Source: Pseudovibrio ascidiaceicola
Lineage (GTDB): Bacteria > Pseudomonadota > Alphaproteobacteria > Rhizobiales > Stappiaceae
Direction of reading: 5' to 3'
DNA: 64,000 bases
Assembly (NCBI RefSeq): GCF_900114245.1
Contig: NZ_FOSK01000007.1
Span: 1-64,000 of the forward strand
Below the pieces are notes generated by a model. The model ran no database searches, was not told the DNA's origin, and saw nothing but the letters and a program-made list of their open reading frames with translations. Positions 53,703 to 62,795 of this stretch are shown one piece after another. Position numbers and translations under genes: made by a program. Numbering within the stretch: the stretch's first letter is position 1; each line of letters begins with the position of its first letter.

Positions 53703-54662
53703 ATGAAAACACTTATTATTGAGAGGGTTCGGACGGTCGCCCCGAAAATCAAACGATTTGATTTAAAAGCCGATGATAATGGGCCGCTCATACAATTTGC
53801 GGCTGGTGCACATATTGCAGTTCAACTTAAGGATGGCTCTTCTCGTCAATATTCCCTGATCGATCTTGGTGAAAACTTACCTTACGAGAATCAGCGATAC
53901 ACGCTTGCTATACTTTGGGAGGAAGACGGAAGTGGCGGTTCGGCTTACATGCATTCTTTGCAGGTTGGCGACGCTGTTCAGGTTGACACCCCGAAGAACG
54001 ATTTTCCGCTGATTGAGGACGACAGACCGGTTGTTCTGATCGCAGGCGGTATTGGTGTGACGCCAATCATCAGCATGGCTGCAGCGTTGAAGCGCGCCGA
54101 CAAATCCTATGCTCTGCACTACTCTGGCCGGACATTGGACGGGATGGCATTCAGGGATGAGCTTGCGCAACTCTGCGGTGATGCTTTGAGCATCCATAGT
54201 GATGACGATCCGGAGCACCGCCTCGATCTTGGCGTACTCATTCCAACGCTTGATAAAACCAGCCACATCTATGTGTGTGGCCCGAAGGGAATGATTGAAG
54301 CAGTGCGTGAGCAGGCTTTGAGCGCTGGGTTTGGCAAAGAGCAGATCCACTTTGAGCTGTTTGCAAGCCCTACCCCGTCAGGTGATGATGCTGGCGAAGG
54401 GTTTGAGGTGGAGGTGAAGTCCTCAGGCGAAGTGTTTTGGGTGCCGCAGGATAAATCCATCGTGGATGTGCTGGAAGATGGCGGCGTTGACCTTGTGTAT
54501 GACTGTCAGCGCGGTGATTGCGGGATTTGTCAGGTGGATGTGCTTGAGGGTGAGCCAGACCACCGCGACGTGGTGCTGAGTGATGATGAGAAAGCGGCTG
54601 GTGACGTGATGCATATTTGCGTATCGCGCGCCAAGTCCAAACGATTGGTGCTGGATTTGTAA
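53703..54662 (+). CDS. Oxygenase reductase (phthalate dioxygenase reductase type)
   Basis: A 319-aa electron-transfer protein. An FMN domain with RQYSL at about 48-52 is followed by an NAD domain with AGGIGVTPIISMA near 115 and YVCGPKGMI near 198. The C-terminal plant-type 2Fe-2S domain has C-x4-C-x2-C in CQRGDCGIC and a distal cysteine in HICVSRA. The order FMN-NAD-FeS is that of class IA reductases. It should feed the Rieske oxygenase encoded next. Start ATG 53703 follows GGGAGGA. Confidence 0.94.
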   Translation: MKTLIIERVRTVAPKIKRFDLKADDNGPLIQFAAGAHIAVQLKDGSSRQYSLIDLGENLPYENQRYTLAILWEEDGSGGSAYMHSLQVGDAVQVDTPKNDFPLIEDDRPVVLIAGGIGVTPIISMAAALKRADKSYALHYSGRTLDGMAFRDELAQLCGDALSIHSDDDPEHRLDLGVLIPTLDKTSHIYVCGPKGMIEAVREQALSAGFGKEQIHFELFASPTPSGDDAGEGFEVEVKSSGEVFWVPQDKSIVDVLEDGGVDLVYDCQRGDCGICQVDVLEGEPDHRDVVLSDDEKAAGDVMHICVSRAKSKRLVLDL

Positions 54663-54745
54663 AAGACAATTTCGCATATTTTCCGGAGGGACGCGTTTTA
54701 TAGCTCCGGTCAGTATGCGCTCTAAGCTTTTTGGGAGGGGAGCTT

Positions 54746-56101
54746 ATGACCATGAAATACAAAGATAACCCGCAGGCTGTGGCTGACCTTGTGCGCCCCG
54801 CTGAAGTCCATCGCGACCTTTATATCGACGATGAAGTGTTTGATCTTGAAATGAAGCATCTGTTTGCCTCCACATGGGTTTATGTGGGGCATGAGAGTCA
54901 GGTGCCTAATGCGGGCGATTATTTCGCAACCGACGTTGCTGCTCAGCCCATTTTGCTGGCACGGCATACGGATGGCGAAGTGTATGTGTTGCACAATCGG
55001 TGTCCGCACAAAGGCACCAAGATCGTTATTGATCGCTCTGGCAACACAGGCAAATTTTTCCGCTGCCCGTACCATGCCTGGTCATTCCGCACCAATGGCA
55101 AGCTGCTCGCGATCCCTCTGAAGAAAGGCTACAAAGACACTGGCTTTGAGCAAAGTGAGGCCGGACAAAGCGGTCTGCCTCCAGTGGGCGCGGTGAAGAA
55201 CTATCGCGGCTTCATCTTTGTGCGCATGAAACAAGAGGGGATCAGCTTCGAAGACTTCTTCGGCGGCTCCCTCTCCTCTCTCGATAACATGGTAGACCGC
55301 TCTCCGGTTGGAAAGCTGGAAGTGGCAGGCCCACCGCTGCGCTACATGCACCATTGCAATTGGAAGATGCTGGTCGATAACCAGACGGACACCTGTCACC
55401 CAATGGTTGCTCATGAAAGCTCCGCTGGAACAGCGGTTCAGATTTGGGAGTCCATTGAGAAAGACGAAAACACCAAAACGCCCATGGCGATGGAGGTGAT
55501 TGCGCCGTTCATGTCACCCTATGAGTTCTTTGAGGATATGGGCATTCGCACCTGGCCGAATGGTCATGGTCATACGGGCGTGCATCACTCCATTCACTCC
55601 GATTACTCCGCTATTCCCGGTTATCTGGAGATGATGGTGGAGGCTTATGGTGAGGAACGGGCCAAGGCCATTTTGGGCGAGAACCGGCATAACACGGTCT
55701 ATTTTCCGAACATTATGATCAAGGGACCAATTCAGCAGCTGCGTGTGTTCATTCCGCTGGCTGCTAATAAGACGCTGGTTGAGAGCTATATCTTCCGCCT
55801 TGTTGATGCACCGGACATGCTGCTGGAACGCACGGCTATGTACAACCGCCTGATCAACGCACCGACCTCCATTGTGGGGCACGATGATCTGGAGATGTAT
55901 GAGCGCGCGCAGGAAGGCTTGCAGTCTCAGGAGCTTGAATGGGTGAACGTGCAGCGCCTTTATGATGCTGACGAAGACCTTGAAGTCGAAGCCGTTGAGA
56001 ACGGCACGACGGAACGGCAGATGCGCAATCAGTTCCATGCCTGGAAGAAATTTACCGTTGAAAGCATGGAGGCCGAAGCTCGTGACCTTACCGACGCGTG
56101 A
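54746..56101 (+). CDS. Rieske aromatic ring-hydroxylating oxygenase, alpha subunit
   Basis: A 451-aa catalytic subunit. The Rieske cluster ligands are CPH in RCPHKG and CPYH in RCPYHAW. The mononuclear iron site is in DNQTDTCHPMVAHE, with the bridging Asp and two His. The start is ATG 54746 with a strong GGGAGGGGAG site. Family members hydroxylate aromatic acids; the surrounding CoA ligase, thiolase-like and isatin-hydrolase-like genes point to indole-3-acetate as substrate (IadD-like), which is inference. It overlaps the beta gene by 20 bp. Confidence 0.94.
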   Translation: MTMKYKDNPQAVADLVRPAEVHRDLYIDDEVFDLEMKHLFASTWVYVGHESQVPNAGDYFATDVAAQPILLARHTDGEVYVLHNRCPHKGTKIVIDRSGNTGKFFRCPYHAWSFRTNGKLLAIPLKKGYKDTGFEQSEAGQSGLPPVGAVKNYRGFIFVRMKQEGISFEDFFGGSLSSLDNMVDRSPVGKLEVAGPPLRYMHHCNWKMLVDNQTDTCHPMVAHESSAGTAVQIWESIEKDENTKTPMAMEVIAPFMSPYEFFEDMGIRTWPNGHGHTGVHHSIHSDYSAIPGYLEMMVEAYGEERAKAILGENRHNTVYFPNIMIKGPIQQLRVFIPLAANKTLVESYIFRLVDAPDMLLERTAMYNRLINAPTSIVGHDDLEMYERAQEGLQSQELEWVNVQRLYDADEDLEVEAVENGTTERQMRNQFHAWKKFTVESMEAEARDLTDA

Positions 56102-56564
56102 TGACCTGATTGACCTTGTCTACCATGAAGCACAACTGATTGATGAAGGCCGCTTTGATGAGTGGCTGGAGCTTTGGGGTGCTGACAGTTACTACTGGAT
56201 GCCGCTGGATTATCAGCAGGATAACCCAAAAAACATGACCTCACTTATGTATGAGGATGCGTTTTTGCGGAAACTTCGTGTTGAGCGCCTCAAGGGCCTG
56301 CGCACCTTTTCGCAAAAACCCAAGAGCCGCTGCTCTCATGTTTTGAACCGCCCAAGCATCGAGGCTTTTGATCCGAAGGCGGGCCAGTTTATCACCCGTA
56401 CCGCCGTTCATTATGTGGAGACGCGGCTCGACGACCAGTTTTTGCTGGCGGCCACAGTACACCATCATTTTGAGATGGTGGAGGATGAGCTGAAGATTAA
56501 GCTGAAGCGTGTTGATCTGCTCAATTGTGATGCTGCCTTTGGCAACATTCAGTTGTTCATTTAA
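56082..56564 (+). CDS. Ring-hydroxylating oxygenase, beta subunit
   Basis: A 160-aa small subunit with the cone-shaped SnoaL-like fold: LIDLVYHEAQLIDEGRFDEW, then LWGADSYYWMPLDYQQDNP. It has a structural role in the alpha3-beta3 oxygenase. The best start is GTG 56082, which has GGAGG 9 bp upstream and gives the normal N-terminus; ATG 55962 lies deep inside the alpha gene. Confidence 0.9.
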   Translation: MTLPTRDDLIDLVYHEAQLIDEGRFDEWLELWGADSYYWMPLDYQQDNPKNMTSLMYEDAFLRKLRVERLKGLRTFSQKPKSRCSHVLNRPSIEAFDPKAGQFITRTAVHYVETRLDDQFLLAATVHHHFEMVEDELKIKLKRVDLLNCDAAFGNIQLFI

Positions 56565-56580
56565 GAAAACAGGTTTTTGA

Positions 56581-58200
56581 ATGATTGAGCATGAATCTGT
56601 TTTCAAAGCGTTTTGCGCTGCTGCTGATAAGTGGCCGGAACGACCGTTTGTAAATGTTCTGCCTGAGACTGCAGAGCTTTACGATATTGAGGTTGGAGAG
56701 ACCTCCTACACAGAAGCTTTGGCTCAGGCTCAGACTGCTGTGGAGCGCTATCGGCAAGCTGGGCTTAAAGCTGGAGACCGTGTTCTTGTTCTGCTTGAAA
56801 ACCGCCCTGCTTTCTTTTTGCACTGGCTGGCCTTGAATGCGCTCGGCGTGGTGATTGTTCCGATCAATCCTGACCTGCAAAGCTCTGAGCTTGAATACAT
56901 CGGCAGGCATGCAGAGCCTGTTCTGGCGATCTCAACACGTGAACGCAAAGCGGATATGGAGCAAGCCGCGCGAGACAGCGGGCAAGCTTTTGCCTGTGCG
57001 ACGCTGGAAGATGCCTTGCCCGTTATGCGCATGCCTTCGGATGAGACTTATTCGCCTGCGCAAGAAGATCCTGCGGCGATGCTTTACACCTCTGGCACCA
57101 CAGGCAGTCCGAAAGGCTGCGTGCTGGCCAATCGGTATTTTCTGGAAGCCGGTCACTGGTATGCCAATGCAGGTGGCACGTGCACGCTGAAGGATGACGG
57201 TGAGCGGATGATCACGCCACTGCCGATTTTCCATATGAATGCAATGGCGTATTCTGCGATGGCGATGGTTGCTGTTGGTGGCTGCCTGACTGTTCTGGAC
57301 CGTTTCCATCCGCGTTCCTGGTGGCAAAGTGTGCGGGAGAGCGGCGCAACTTGCCTGCACTATCTGGGTGTGATGCCCTCGATCCTGATGAGCTTGCCGG
57401 AAGCACCGGAAGATCGAGCTCATTCGGTTCGCTTTGGCTTTGGGGCGGGTATTGACGCCAAGCTGCATGTTCCGTTTGAGGAGCGCTTTGGTATTCCCCT
57501 GGTGGAAGCGTGGGCCATGACAGAAACCGGTGCAGGATCTGTGATTGCAGCTAACCAAGAGCCTCGTAAGCGTGGCATGAACTGCCTTGGTAAGCCCGGC
57601 CCAGAGATGGATGTGTGCATAATGGGCGATGACGCTCTGCCTGTTACAGGAACCGAACCCGGTGAGTTGCTGGTCCGGCGCAAGGGCGATGATCCGCAAG
57701 TGGGCTTCTTCTCGCATTATTTCAAAGATGGTGCTGCCACGCGTGAGGCTTGGGAGGGTGACTGGTTCCATACAGGCGATATTGTTCGGCGAGATGAGGA
57801 TGGTGACTTCTTCTTCGTTGATCGCAAGAAGAATGTGATCCGGCGTAGCGGCGAGAACATTGCAGCGGTGGATGTGGAGTCCGTCTTAATGCAGCATCCT
57901 GATATTGAGGCGGTTGCTGTTTGTCCTGTCCCAGACGCCATTCGCGGGGATGAGGTGTTTGCCTCTATTGTCTGGCGCGGCGAGAAGACGAAGGATGCCG
58001 CAGAAGCGATTGTGCGCTGGGGATTGGAGCGTATGGCCTATTACAAAGTGCCCGGTTACATCGCGTTTTGCAGCTCATTGAAGCTAACGGGAACGCAGAA
58101 GATCCAGCGAGCTGCGCAAAAACAGATGGCGCTGGAGCTGCTTGAAAAGTCAGAGGCATTCGACACCATCCACCTGAAGCGGAGGCAGTTGGTTTCATGA
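56581..58200 (+). CDS. Acyl-CoA ligase (AMP-forming)
   Basis: A 539-aa adenylate-forming enzyme. The P-loop AMP motif is AMLYTSGTTGSPKGCVLANR. The hinge and A8 region are GDFFFVDRKKNVIRRSGENI, and the catalytic lysine region is GTQKIQRAA. It would join CoA to a carboxylic acid, here probably the oxygenated aromatic acid produced by the Rieske oxygenase. It starts 16 bp after the beta subunit and overlaps the thiolase-like gene by 4 bp. Confidence 0.92.
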   Translation: MIEHESVFKAFCAAADKWPERPFVNVLPETAELYDIEVGETSYTEALAQAQTAVERYRQAGLKAGDRVLVLLENRPAFFLHWLALNALGVVIVPINPDLQSSELEYIGRHAEPVLAISTRERKADMEQAARDSGQAFACATLEDALPVMRMPSDETYSPAQEDPAAMLYTSGTTGSPKGCVLANRYFLEAGHWYANAGGTCTLKDDGERMITPLPIFHMNAMAYSAMAMVAVGGCLTVLDRFHPRSWWQSVRESGATCLHYLGVMPSILMSLPEAPEDRAHSVRFGFGAGIDAKLHVPFEERFGIPLVEAWAMTETGAGSVIAANQEPRKRGMNCLGKPGPEMDVCIMGDDALPVTGTEPGELLVRRKGDDPQVGFFSHYFKDGAATREAWEGDWFHTGDIVRRDEDGDFFFVDRKKNVIRRSGENIAAVDVESVLMQHPDIEAVAVCPVPDAIRGDEVFASIVWRGEKTKDAAEAIVRWGLERMAYYKVPGYIAFCSSLKLTGTQKIQRAAQKQMALELLEKSEAFDTIHLKRRQLVS

Positions 58201-59375
58201 TCAAGCCACGCAAACGCATGGGGTATGACGGGGTTGTCGTGGCAGCACCTGCCAGCACGCCCTATGAACGTTATTCAACAGAGACCGCGCATTGGTGGAT
58301 TGCCAAAGCGCTGCGACAGTCAATCCAAGCTGCAGGACTTACACCACACGATATCGACGGGTTTTCTGTCGCCAGTTTTTCGCTGTTTCCCGACACAGCT
58401 GTGGGTTTGACGCAGCATTTGGGGCTTGTTCCGCGTTGGCTGGATCATATTCCGCAGGGCGGCGCCAGTGGGCCCAGTGCACTGCGCCGGGCTGCTCGTG
58501 CCGTGCAATGTGGAGATGCTTCTGTTGTGGCATGTGTAGCGGGGGATACCAACCACGTGGATAGTTTCCGGCGCATGCTTTCCAGCTTTTCACGGTTTGC
58601 TCAGGATGCCTCCTACCCTTATGGCGCTGGCGGGCCGAATGCCTGTTTTGCGCTATTAACCGACTATTACATGCGTGAATTTGGCGTGGGCCGTGAAGAT
58701 TTTGGGCGGATCTGCGTTTCTCAGCGAGACAATGCTTTGCGCAATGAGAATGCGGTGATGAAGAAACCGCTCAGCATGGATGCGTATTTGGCGGGACGTG
58801 AGATCAGTGATCCAATCACCTTGTTTGACTGCGTGATGCCTGTGGCGGGTGCTGAAGCTTTTCTGGTGATGCGTGAAGAAGATGCCGTTGCTGCGGGTAT
58901 ACCGCATGCGCATATCAGCGCGACCATTGAGCGGCACAACGCCTTTGCCGAAGATCCCATTCAGATGCGCGGCGGCTGGGAGATGGATATTGATGAGCTT
59001 TATGGCATGGCAGGGCATGGGCCAGAGCGCGTGGATCTGCTGCAGACTTATGATGACTATCCGGTCATCGTAATGATGCAGTTGGAAGACCTTGGCTTTT
59101 GCGCGAAAGGCGAAGCAGCGCGGTTTATAGCGGACAAGGACCTGACAGTTTCCGGTGATTTTCCGCATAACACCTCTGGCGGGCAACTTTCTGCTGGTCA
59201 GGCCGGGGCAGCTGGTGGGTTTATCGGTCTGGTGGAGGCAATCCGGCAGGTGACGGGTACCGCAGGGGCAACGCAGGTGGAGAATGCCAAGCGAGCCTTG
59301 GTTTCCGGCTTCGGGGTGATCAACTACGACCGCGGCGTGTGCACCAGTGCCGCACTTTTAGAGGGGGTGAATTGA
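58197..59375 (+). CDS. Thiolase-like protein lacking thiolase catalytic residues (possible retro-aldolase)
   Basis: A 392-aa SCP-x/thiolase-fold protein. At the nucleophile position the sequence is IPQGGASGPSALRRAARAV, with no cysteine. At the usual GHP motif it reads GGQLSAGQAGAAGG, so the catalytic His is also missing; a cysteine remains near the end (GVCTSAALL). Known relatives without these residues, such as the steroid-degradation aldolase Ltp2, work with a DUF35 partner as retro-aldolases on acyl-CoA. A DUF35-containing gene follows with 1-bp overlap, so a similar role is likely. Confidence 0.85.
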   Translation: MIKPRKRMGYDGVVVAAPASTPYERYSTETAHWWIAKALRQSIQAAGLTPHDIDGFSVASFSLFPDTAVGLTQHLGLVPRWLDHIPQGGASGPSALRRAARAVQCGDASVVACVAGDTNHVDSFRRMLSSFSRFAQDASYPYGAGGPNACFALLTDYYMREFGVGREDFGRICVSQRDNALRNENAVMKKPLSMDAYLAGREISDPITLFDCVMPVAGAEAFLVMREEDAVAAGIPHAHISATIERHNAFAEDPIQMRGGWEMDIDELYGMAGHGPERVDLLQTYDDYPVIVMMQLEDLGFCAKGEAARFIADKDLTVSGDFPHNTSGGQLSAGQAGAAGGFIGLVEAIRQVTGTAGATQVENAKRALVSGFGVINYDRGVCTSAALLEGVN

Positions 59376-60634
59376 TGGTGATACCGCTTCAAAAGCCACC
59401 GAGAAAGAACCCGCAAGTGCGCACCCGTGTGCCGACCTTGCCTTCGCATCATCGTAGCCGATCTGCGTTGTTTATGGCGGCGGCAGCGGCTGAAGGCAGA
59501 TTTATGCTGCAGGTCTGTGCGGAGCCGGAGTGTTTGGCAGTTCAATATCCTGCGCGGGATGCTTGCAGTTCCTGTTTGTCGGACCGGTTGATCTGGCAGG
59601 ATGTGTCTTCGCGCGGAAAACTGATTGCGACATCCACCGTGCGTACGAGCACCAATATCTACTTCAGAGAGCGCACGCCGTGGCGGCTTGGGACGGTGCA
59701 TCTGGAGATTGGCCCCTCCGTAATGTGTCACCTTCACAGTGAGGTGACGGTGGGGGATGAGGTGCAGCTGATTAATCGGCTCGATAAATCCGGGCAAAGT
59801 GTTTTGCTTGCCTTGCCGATGGAGAAAGCCCCGTTGCAGGAGGATGATATGCAGCTTCGCGAGCTTACGTGCGATCCGAAGTTTCGGCGCATTCTGATTA
59901 CGGATGCCCGCAATCCGAATGCCTATGCGCTGGCAAAGAGCCTGCTGGAGGCTGGAGCTTCTGCGGTGTTTATTGGAGAGGCTGAGAGTTGGCGTCCCTA
60001 CCCTGACCGCTCCAAACTTGAGTCTCTTCAAGGTGTTGAGCTGGTTTCTTTAGATGTGACTGACACTTCCTCCGTTCAGGAGCTTGCAGGCGAGTTTGGC
60101 GGCAAGGTCGATATCCTGATCAACAACGCCCGCTTTGTACGCCCCGGTGGCATTCAGGGCCGCGGTGATGTTGGCTTTGCTATGGATGAAATGCAGGTCA
60201 ACTATTTCGGCATGATGCGTCTTGCGCAGGCCTTTGCCCCAGCCATGGCAGGTCGCAGTGCAGATGGGGTGAACAGCGCTGTCGCGTGGGTGAATGTGCT
60301 CTCCGCTTATTCGTTGGTGAGCAACCCCGGCTTTGGCAGTTTCTCAGCCTCAAGTGCAGCAGCGCATTCGCTCTCACAGTGTTTGCGGGCGGAGATGGCG
60401 TCCTCTGGTGTGCGGGTGGTGAATGTTTATTGTGGGCCGACCGAGGATGAAGGGCATCAGCCGCTGCCTCCTCCCAAGGTTCCAGCTTCGACGCTGGCAA
60501 GGGAACTGGTGAAGGCGCTGCAAGCGGGACTGGAGGATGTTTATGTGGGCGACATTGCCAAGGACATCCGCCGCAAGTTCATGGAGAGCCCGAAGGTGCT
60601 TGAAAAAGAAATGACAAGTCTGGAGGCGCTGTAA
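59375..60634 (+). CDS. DUF35 zinc-ribbon/OB-fold domain fused to an SDR-like domain
   Basis: A 419-aa two-domain protein. Residues about 35-165 are a DUF35 zinc-ribbon plus OB-fold: CAEPEC and CSSC supply four cysteines, then an acyl-CoA associated OB domain. Residues about 178-419 have the Rossmann fold of short-chain dehydrogenases, but the signature is broken: the TGxxxGxG motif reads TDARNPNAY, NNAG reads NNAR, and YSASK reads FSASS, so Tyr and Lys are lost. The SDR half is therefore probably non-catalytic and structural. It probably partners the thiolase-like protein. Confidence 0.85.
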   Translation: MVIPLQKPPRKNPQVRTRVPTLPSHHRSRSALFMAAAAAEGRFMLQVCAEPECLAVQYPARDACSSCLSDRLIWQDVSSRGKLIATSTVRTSTNIYFRERTPWRLGTVHLEIGPSVMCHLHSEVTVGDEVQLINRLDKSGQSVLLALPMEKAPLQEDDMQLRELTCDPKFRRILITDARNPNAYALAKSLLEAGASAVFIGEAESWRPYPDRSKLESLQGVELVSLDVTDTSSVQELAGEFGGKVDILINNARFVRPGGIQGRGDVGFAMDEMQVNYFGMMRLAQAFAPAMAGRSADGVNSAVAWVNVLSAYSLVSNPGFGSFSASSAAAHSLSQCLRAEMASSGVRVVNVYCGPTEDEGHQPLPPPKVPASTLARELVKALQAGLEDVYVGDIAKDIRRKFMESPKVLEKEMTSLEAL

Positions 60635-60636
60635 CC

Positions 60637-61443
60637 ATGGAAGCCTTGAAAGAGAAATTGGAGAACCCGGTTGAGCTGCTGAGCTCTGCTTTGCTTTCCG
60701 GTGATGTGGAAGTGGTGGACCTGACGCATACGCTTGATCCGGATTTTCCGGTGATCGTGCTACCACCCGAGTTTGGGCAGTGCGCGCGCTTTCGCATGGA
60801 AGAAATCTCCGCCTATGATCATCGCGGTCCGGCGTGGAAGTGGAACACCTTCACTTGCTCTGAGCACACAGGTACGCATTTTGATGCGCCGATCCATTGG
60901 ATTTCCGGACGGGATCTGCCCAATAACACGGTGGACTCCATTCCCCCTGAACACTTTGTTGGGCCAGTGGTGGTGATCGATTGCTCTGAAGGGTCGGCGC
61001 AGGATGATGATTTTGAACTGACACCGGAGATTATTGCTGCTTGGGAAGCTGAGCATGGGCGCATTCCGGCGGAAAGCTGGGTGTTTATGCGCACGGACTG
61101 GAGTAAGCGCCACGGGGCCGCTTATCTAAATATGCGCGATGACGGGCCGCATTCTCCCGGGCCAACGCCTGAGGCCGTTCGATTTCTGATTGAGAAACGC
61201 AACATTCGCGGGTTTGGCACTGAGACTGTGGGGACGGATGCGGGCCAAGGTGCGCATTATACGCCGCCCTATCCAGCACATTTTTATCTGCACGGGGCGG
61301 GCAAGTATGGCTTGCAGTGTATGTGCAATTTGGACCAGTTGCCTGCCACGGGAGCTATGATCTTATGTGCGCCGTTGAAGATTAAAAACGGGACAGGCAG
61401 CCCCTTGCGTGTTCTGGCGCTGGTGCCGAAGGGAGGTCGTTGA
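60637..61443 (+). CDS. Cyclase-family hydrolase, isatin-hydrolase-like
   Basis: A 268-aa metal-dependent hydrolase of the cyclase/kynurenine formamidase superfamily. The manganese motif is HTGTHFDAPIHW. Other blocks, EVVDLTHTLDPDFPV, DDGPHSPGPTPEAV, CNLDQLPATGA and IKNGTGSPLRVLALVPK, are close in my memory to isatin hydrolase of Labrenzia aggregata. It would open isatin to isatinate. Alternatives are other cyclic imide or formamide hydrolases. It starts 2 bp after the fusion gene. Confidence 0.85.
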   Translation: MEALKEKLENPVELLSSALLSGDVEVVDLTHTLDPDFPVIVLPPEFGQCARFRMEEISAYDHRGPAWKWNTFTCSEHTGTHFDAPIHWISGRDLPNNTVDSIPPEHFVGPVVVIDCSEGSAQDDDFELTPEIIAAWEAEHGRIPAESWVFMRTDWSKRHGAAYLNMRDDGPHSPGPTPEAVRFLIEKRNIRGFGTETVGTDAGQGAHYTPPYPAHFYLHGAGKYGLQCMCNLDQLPATGAMILCAPLKIKNGTGSPLRVLALVPKGGR

Positions 61444-62171
61444 TGTCTGGTAAATTCACAGCGGTCATTACAGGCGGCAACAAGGGCATTGGGGCTGCGC
61501 TTGCCAAGGAAATGCTGGAGGCTGGTTACACGGTCATTTGCCTTTCTCGCCGGGAACCGGAGTTTACGCATCCCAAACTGCATTTCCATCAGACGGACTT
61601 GCTGGATCAGGCGCAAGTGAGCGCTGCTGCTGAGGCGATTGCGACTGAGCATGAGGTGACGCATCTCATTCACAATGCGGGGCTTATCTTCCCCAACCTG
61701 ATTGAGGATGCCGAGGCTGAGGATATTGCCGGACTTGCCCAACTTCATCTGGGATCAGCGCTGACGCTGCTCAAGGCCTTCTTGCCGAGCATGAAAGCCA
61801 ATCAATTTGGACGAGTGTTGTTTAACGGCTCCCGTGCTGCTTTGGGCGCGAAGACACGGACGGCCTATAGTGCCTCGAAGGCCGGGATGATTGGGATGGC
61901 GCGGACGTGGGCGCTGGAGCTGGCGCAGCATCAGATTACGGTGAATGTGATAGCGCCTGGTCCGGTGAAAACAGATAACTTCTGGGGCATCATTCCCAAG
62001 GGCAGTGAGCAAGAGCAGAAACTGGCAGATGGCATTCCTGTTGGGCGCATTGGCGCGGTAGAAGACATCACCAATGCCTTCCTATTCTTTGCGGACCCGA
62101 AGTCCAGCTTCATCACCGGACAAACGCTGTTTGTCTGTGGTGGGATGAGTGTGGGGACTGCTCTACTATAA
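61443..62171 (+). CDS. Short-chain dehydrogenase/reductase
   Basis: A 242-aa NAD(P)-dependent oxidoreductase with all classical SDR marks: TGGNKGIGAAL near the start, HNAGL, SRAAL serine, and YSASKAG with Tyr and Lys. The C-terminal segment VGRIGAVEDITNAFLFFADP is typical. Start ATG 61443 overlaps the cyclase stop. It could act on an alcohol or ketone intermediate in the pathway. It is the last gene of the rightward unit. Confidence 0.9.
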   Translation: MSGKFTAVITGGNKGIGAALAKEMLEAGYTVICLSRREPEFTHPKLHFHQTDLLDQAQVSAAAEAIATEHEVTHLIHNAGLIFPNLIEDAEAEDIAGLAQLHLGSALTLLKAFLPSMKANQFGRVLFNGSRAALGAKTRTAYSASKAGMIGMARTWALELAQHQITVNVIAPGPVKTDNFWGIIPKGSEQEQKLADGIPVGRIGAVEDITNAFLFFADPKSSFITGQTLFVCGGMSVGTALL

Positions 62172-62204
62172 CTGCGTGCAGTTGAAGTTCTGAATCAGAT
62201 TCAG
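62170..62204. repeat. Two palindromes in the convergent gap
   Basis: AACTGC-GT-GCAGTT (62170-62183) and CTGAAT-CAG-ATTCAG (62190-62204) lie between the SDR gene and the convergent soxR. There are no T-runs; they may act as weak terminators or RNA ends. Confidence 0.35.
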
Positions 62205-62235
62205 GTCATGCGCCTAGTTATTTGATGCCGCAGAG

Positions 62236-62703
62236 TCAGGCGTCTTCGGCGTGGGATTTACTGCGCCATCCCAACAGGTGGGCGCCTGCGCCCTGACTTT
62301 TCAGCTTATCTTCTGGGTTGAGGAGGTGGCAGTCTGTCATGGACAAGCAACCGCAGCCAATACATTCGTTGAGACCTTCGCGCAAGTCCTGCAGTTCAGC
62401 GATGCGTTTGTCCAGATCATCCTGCCACCACGTGGAGAGTTTGGCCCAATCCGCTGCTGAGATCTTTTTCTCGTTAGGCAGCTGATCCATGGCCGCTTTG
62501 ATCTCTTTAAGCGGTACACCCAGTTTCTGCGCGGCTTTGATCACCGCAATCTTACGCAGGACAGCAGCGGAGTATCTTCTGTGGTTCGCGTTGTTGCGCC
62601 AGGAGCTGATGAGCCCTTTTTCTTCGTAAAAATGTACCGCTGAGACGGCGATGCCACTGCGCTCTGCGACCTGCCCGACGGTTAGTCCTTGCAAAGAGAC
62701 CAT
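62236..62703 (-). CDS. soxR: Redox-sensing transcriptional activator SoxR
   Basis: A 155-aa MerR-family protein. The helix-turn-helix is GLTVGQVAERSGIAVSAVHF. The 2Fe-2S sensor motif is CIGCGCLSMTDC (C-x2-C-x-C-x5-C), exact for SoxR. Start ATG 62703 has AAAGGA 6 bp upstream; longer frames are not supported. It reads oxidation of its cluster by redox-cycling compounds. It is divergent to a metallo-beta-lactamase-fold gene across a SoxR-type promoter. Confidence 0.95.
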   Translation of the reverse strand: MVSLQGLTVGQVAERSGIAVSAVHFYEEKGLISSWRNNANHRRYSAAVLRKIAVIKAAQKLGVPLKEIKAAMDQLPNEKKISAADWAKLSTWWQDDLDKRIAELQDLREGLNECIGCGCLSMTDCHLLNPEDKLKSQGAGAHLLGWRSKSHAEDA

Positions 62704-62725
62704 TGTCATTCCTTTACTTTTCGCC

Positions 62726-62756
62726 TTGACCTCAACATTACTTGAGGAATTAGAAG
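62726..62756 (+). promoter_or_regulatory. SoxR-controlled promoter
   Basis: TTGACC (-35, 62726-62731), a 19-bp spacer holding CCTCAAC-ATTA-CTTGAGG as the SoxR dyad, and TAGAAG (-10, 62751-62756). The overlong 19-bp spacer and the dyad match the E. coli soxS promoter layout. It fires rightward into the gene at 62796. Confidence 0.85.
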
Positions 62757-62795
62757 AGATCATGGCAGTAATCAAGACCCAATAAGGAATGGCAG

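Noticed and set aside
56932-57771. 279-codon frame antisense to the CoA ligase
   Set aside because: The opposite strand has all ligase motifs; this frame has none of its own.
59324-60031. 235-codon frame antisense to the DUF35-SDR gene
   Set aside because: Arg/His-rich shadow frame without support.
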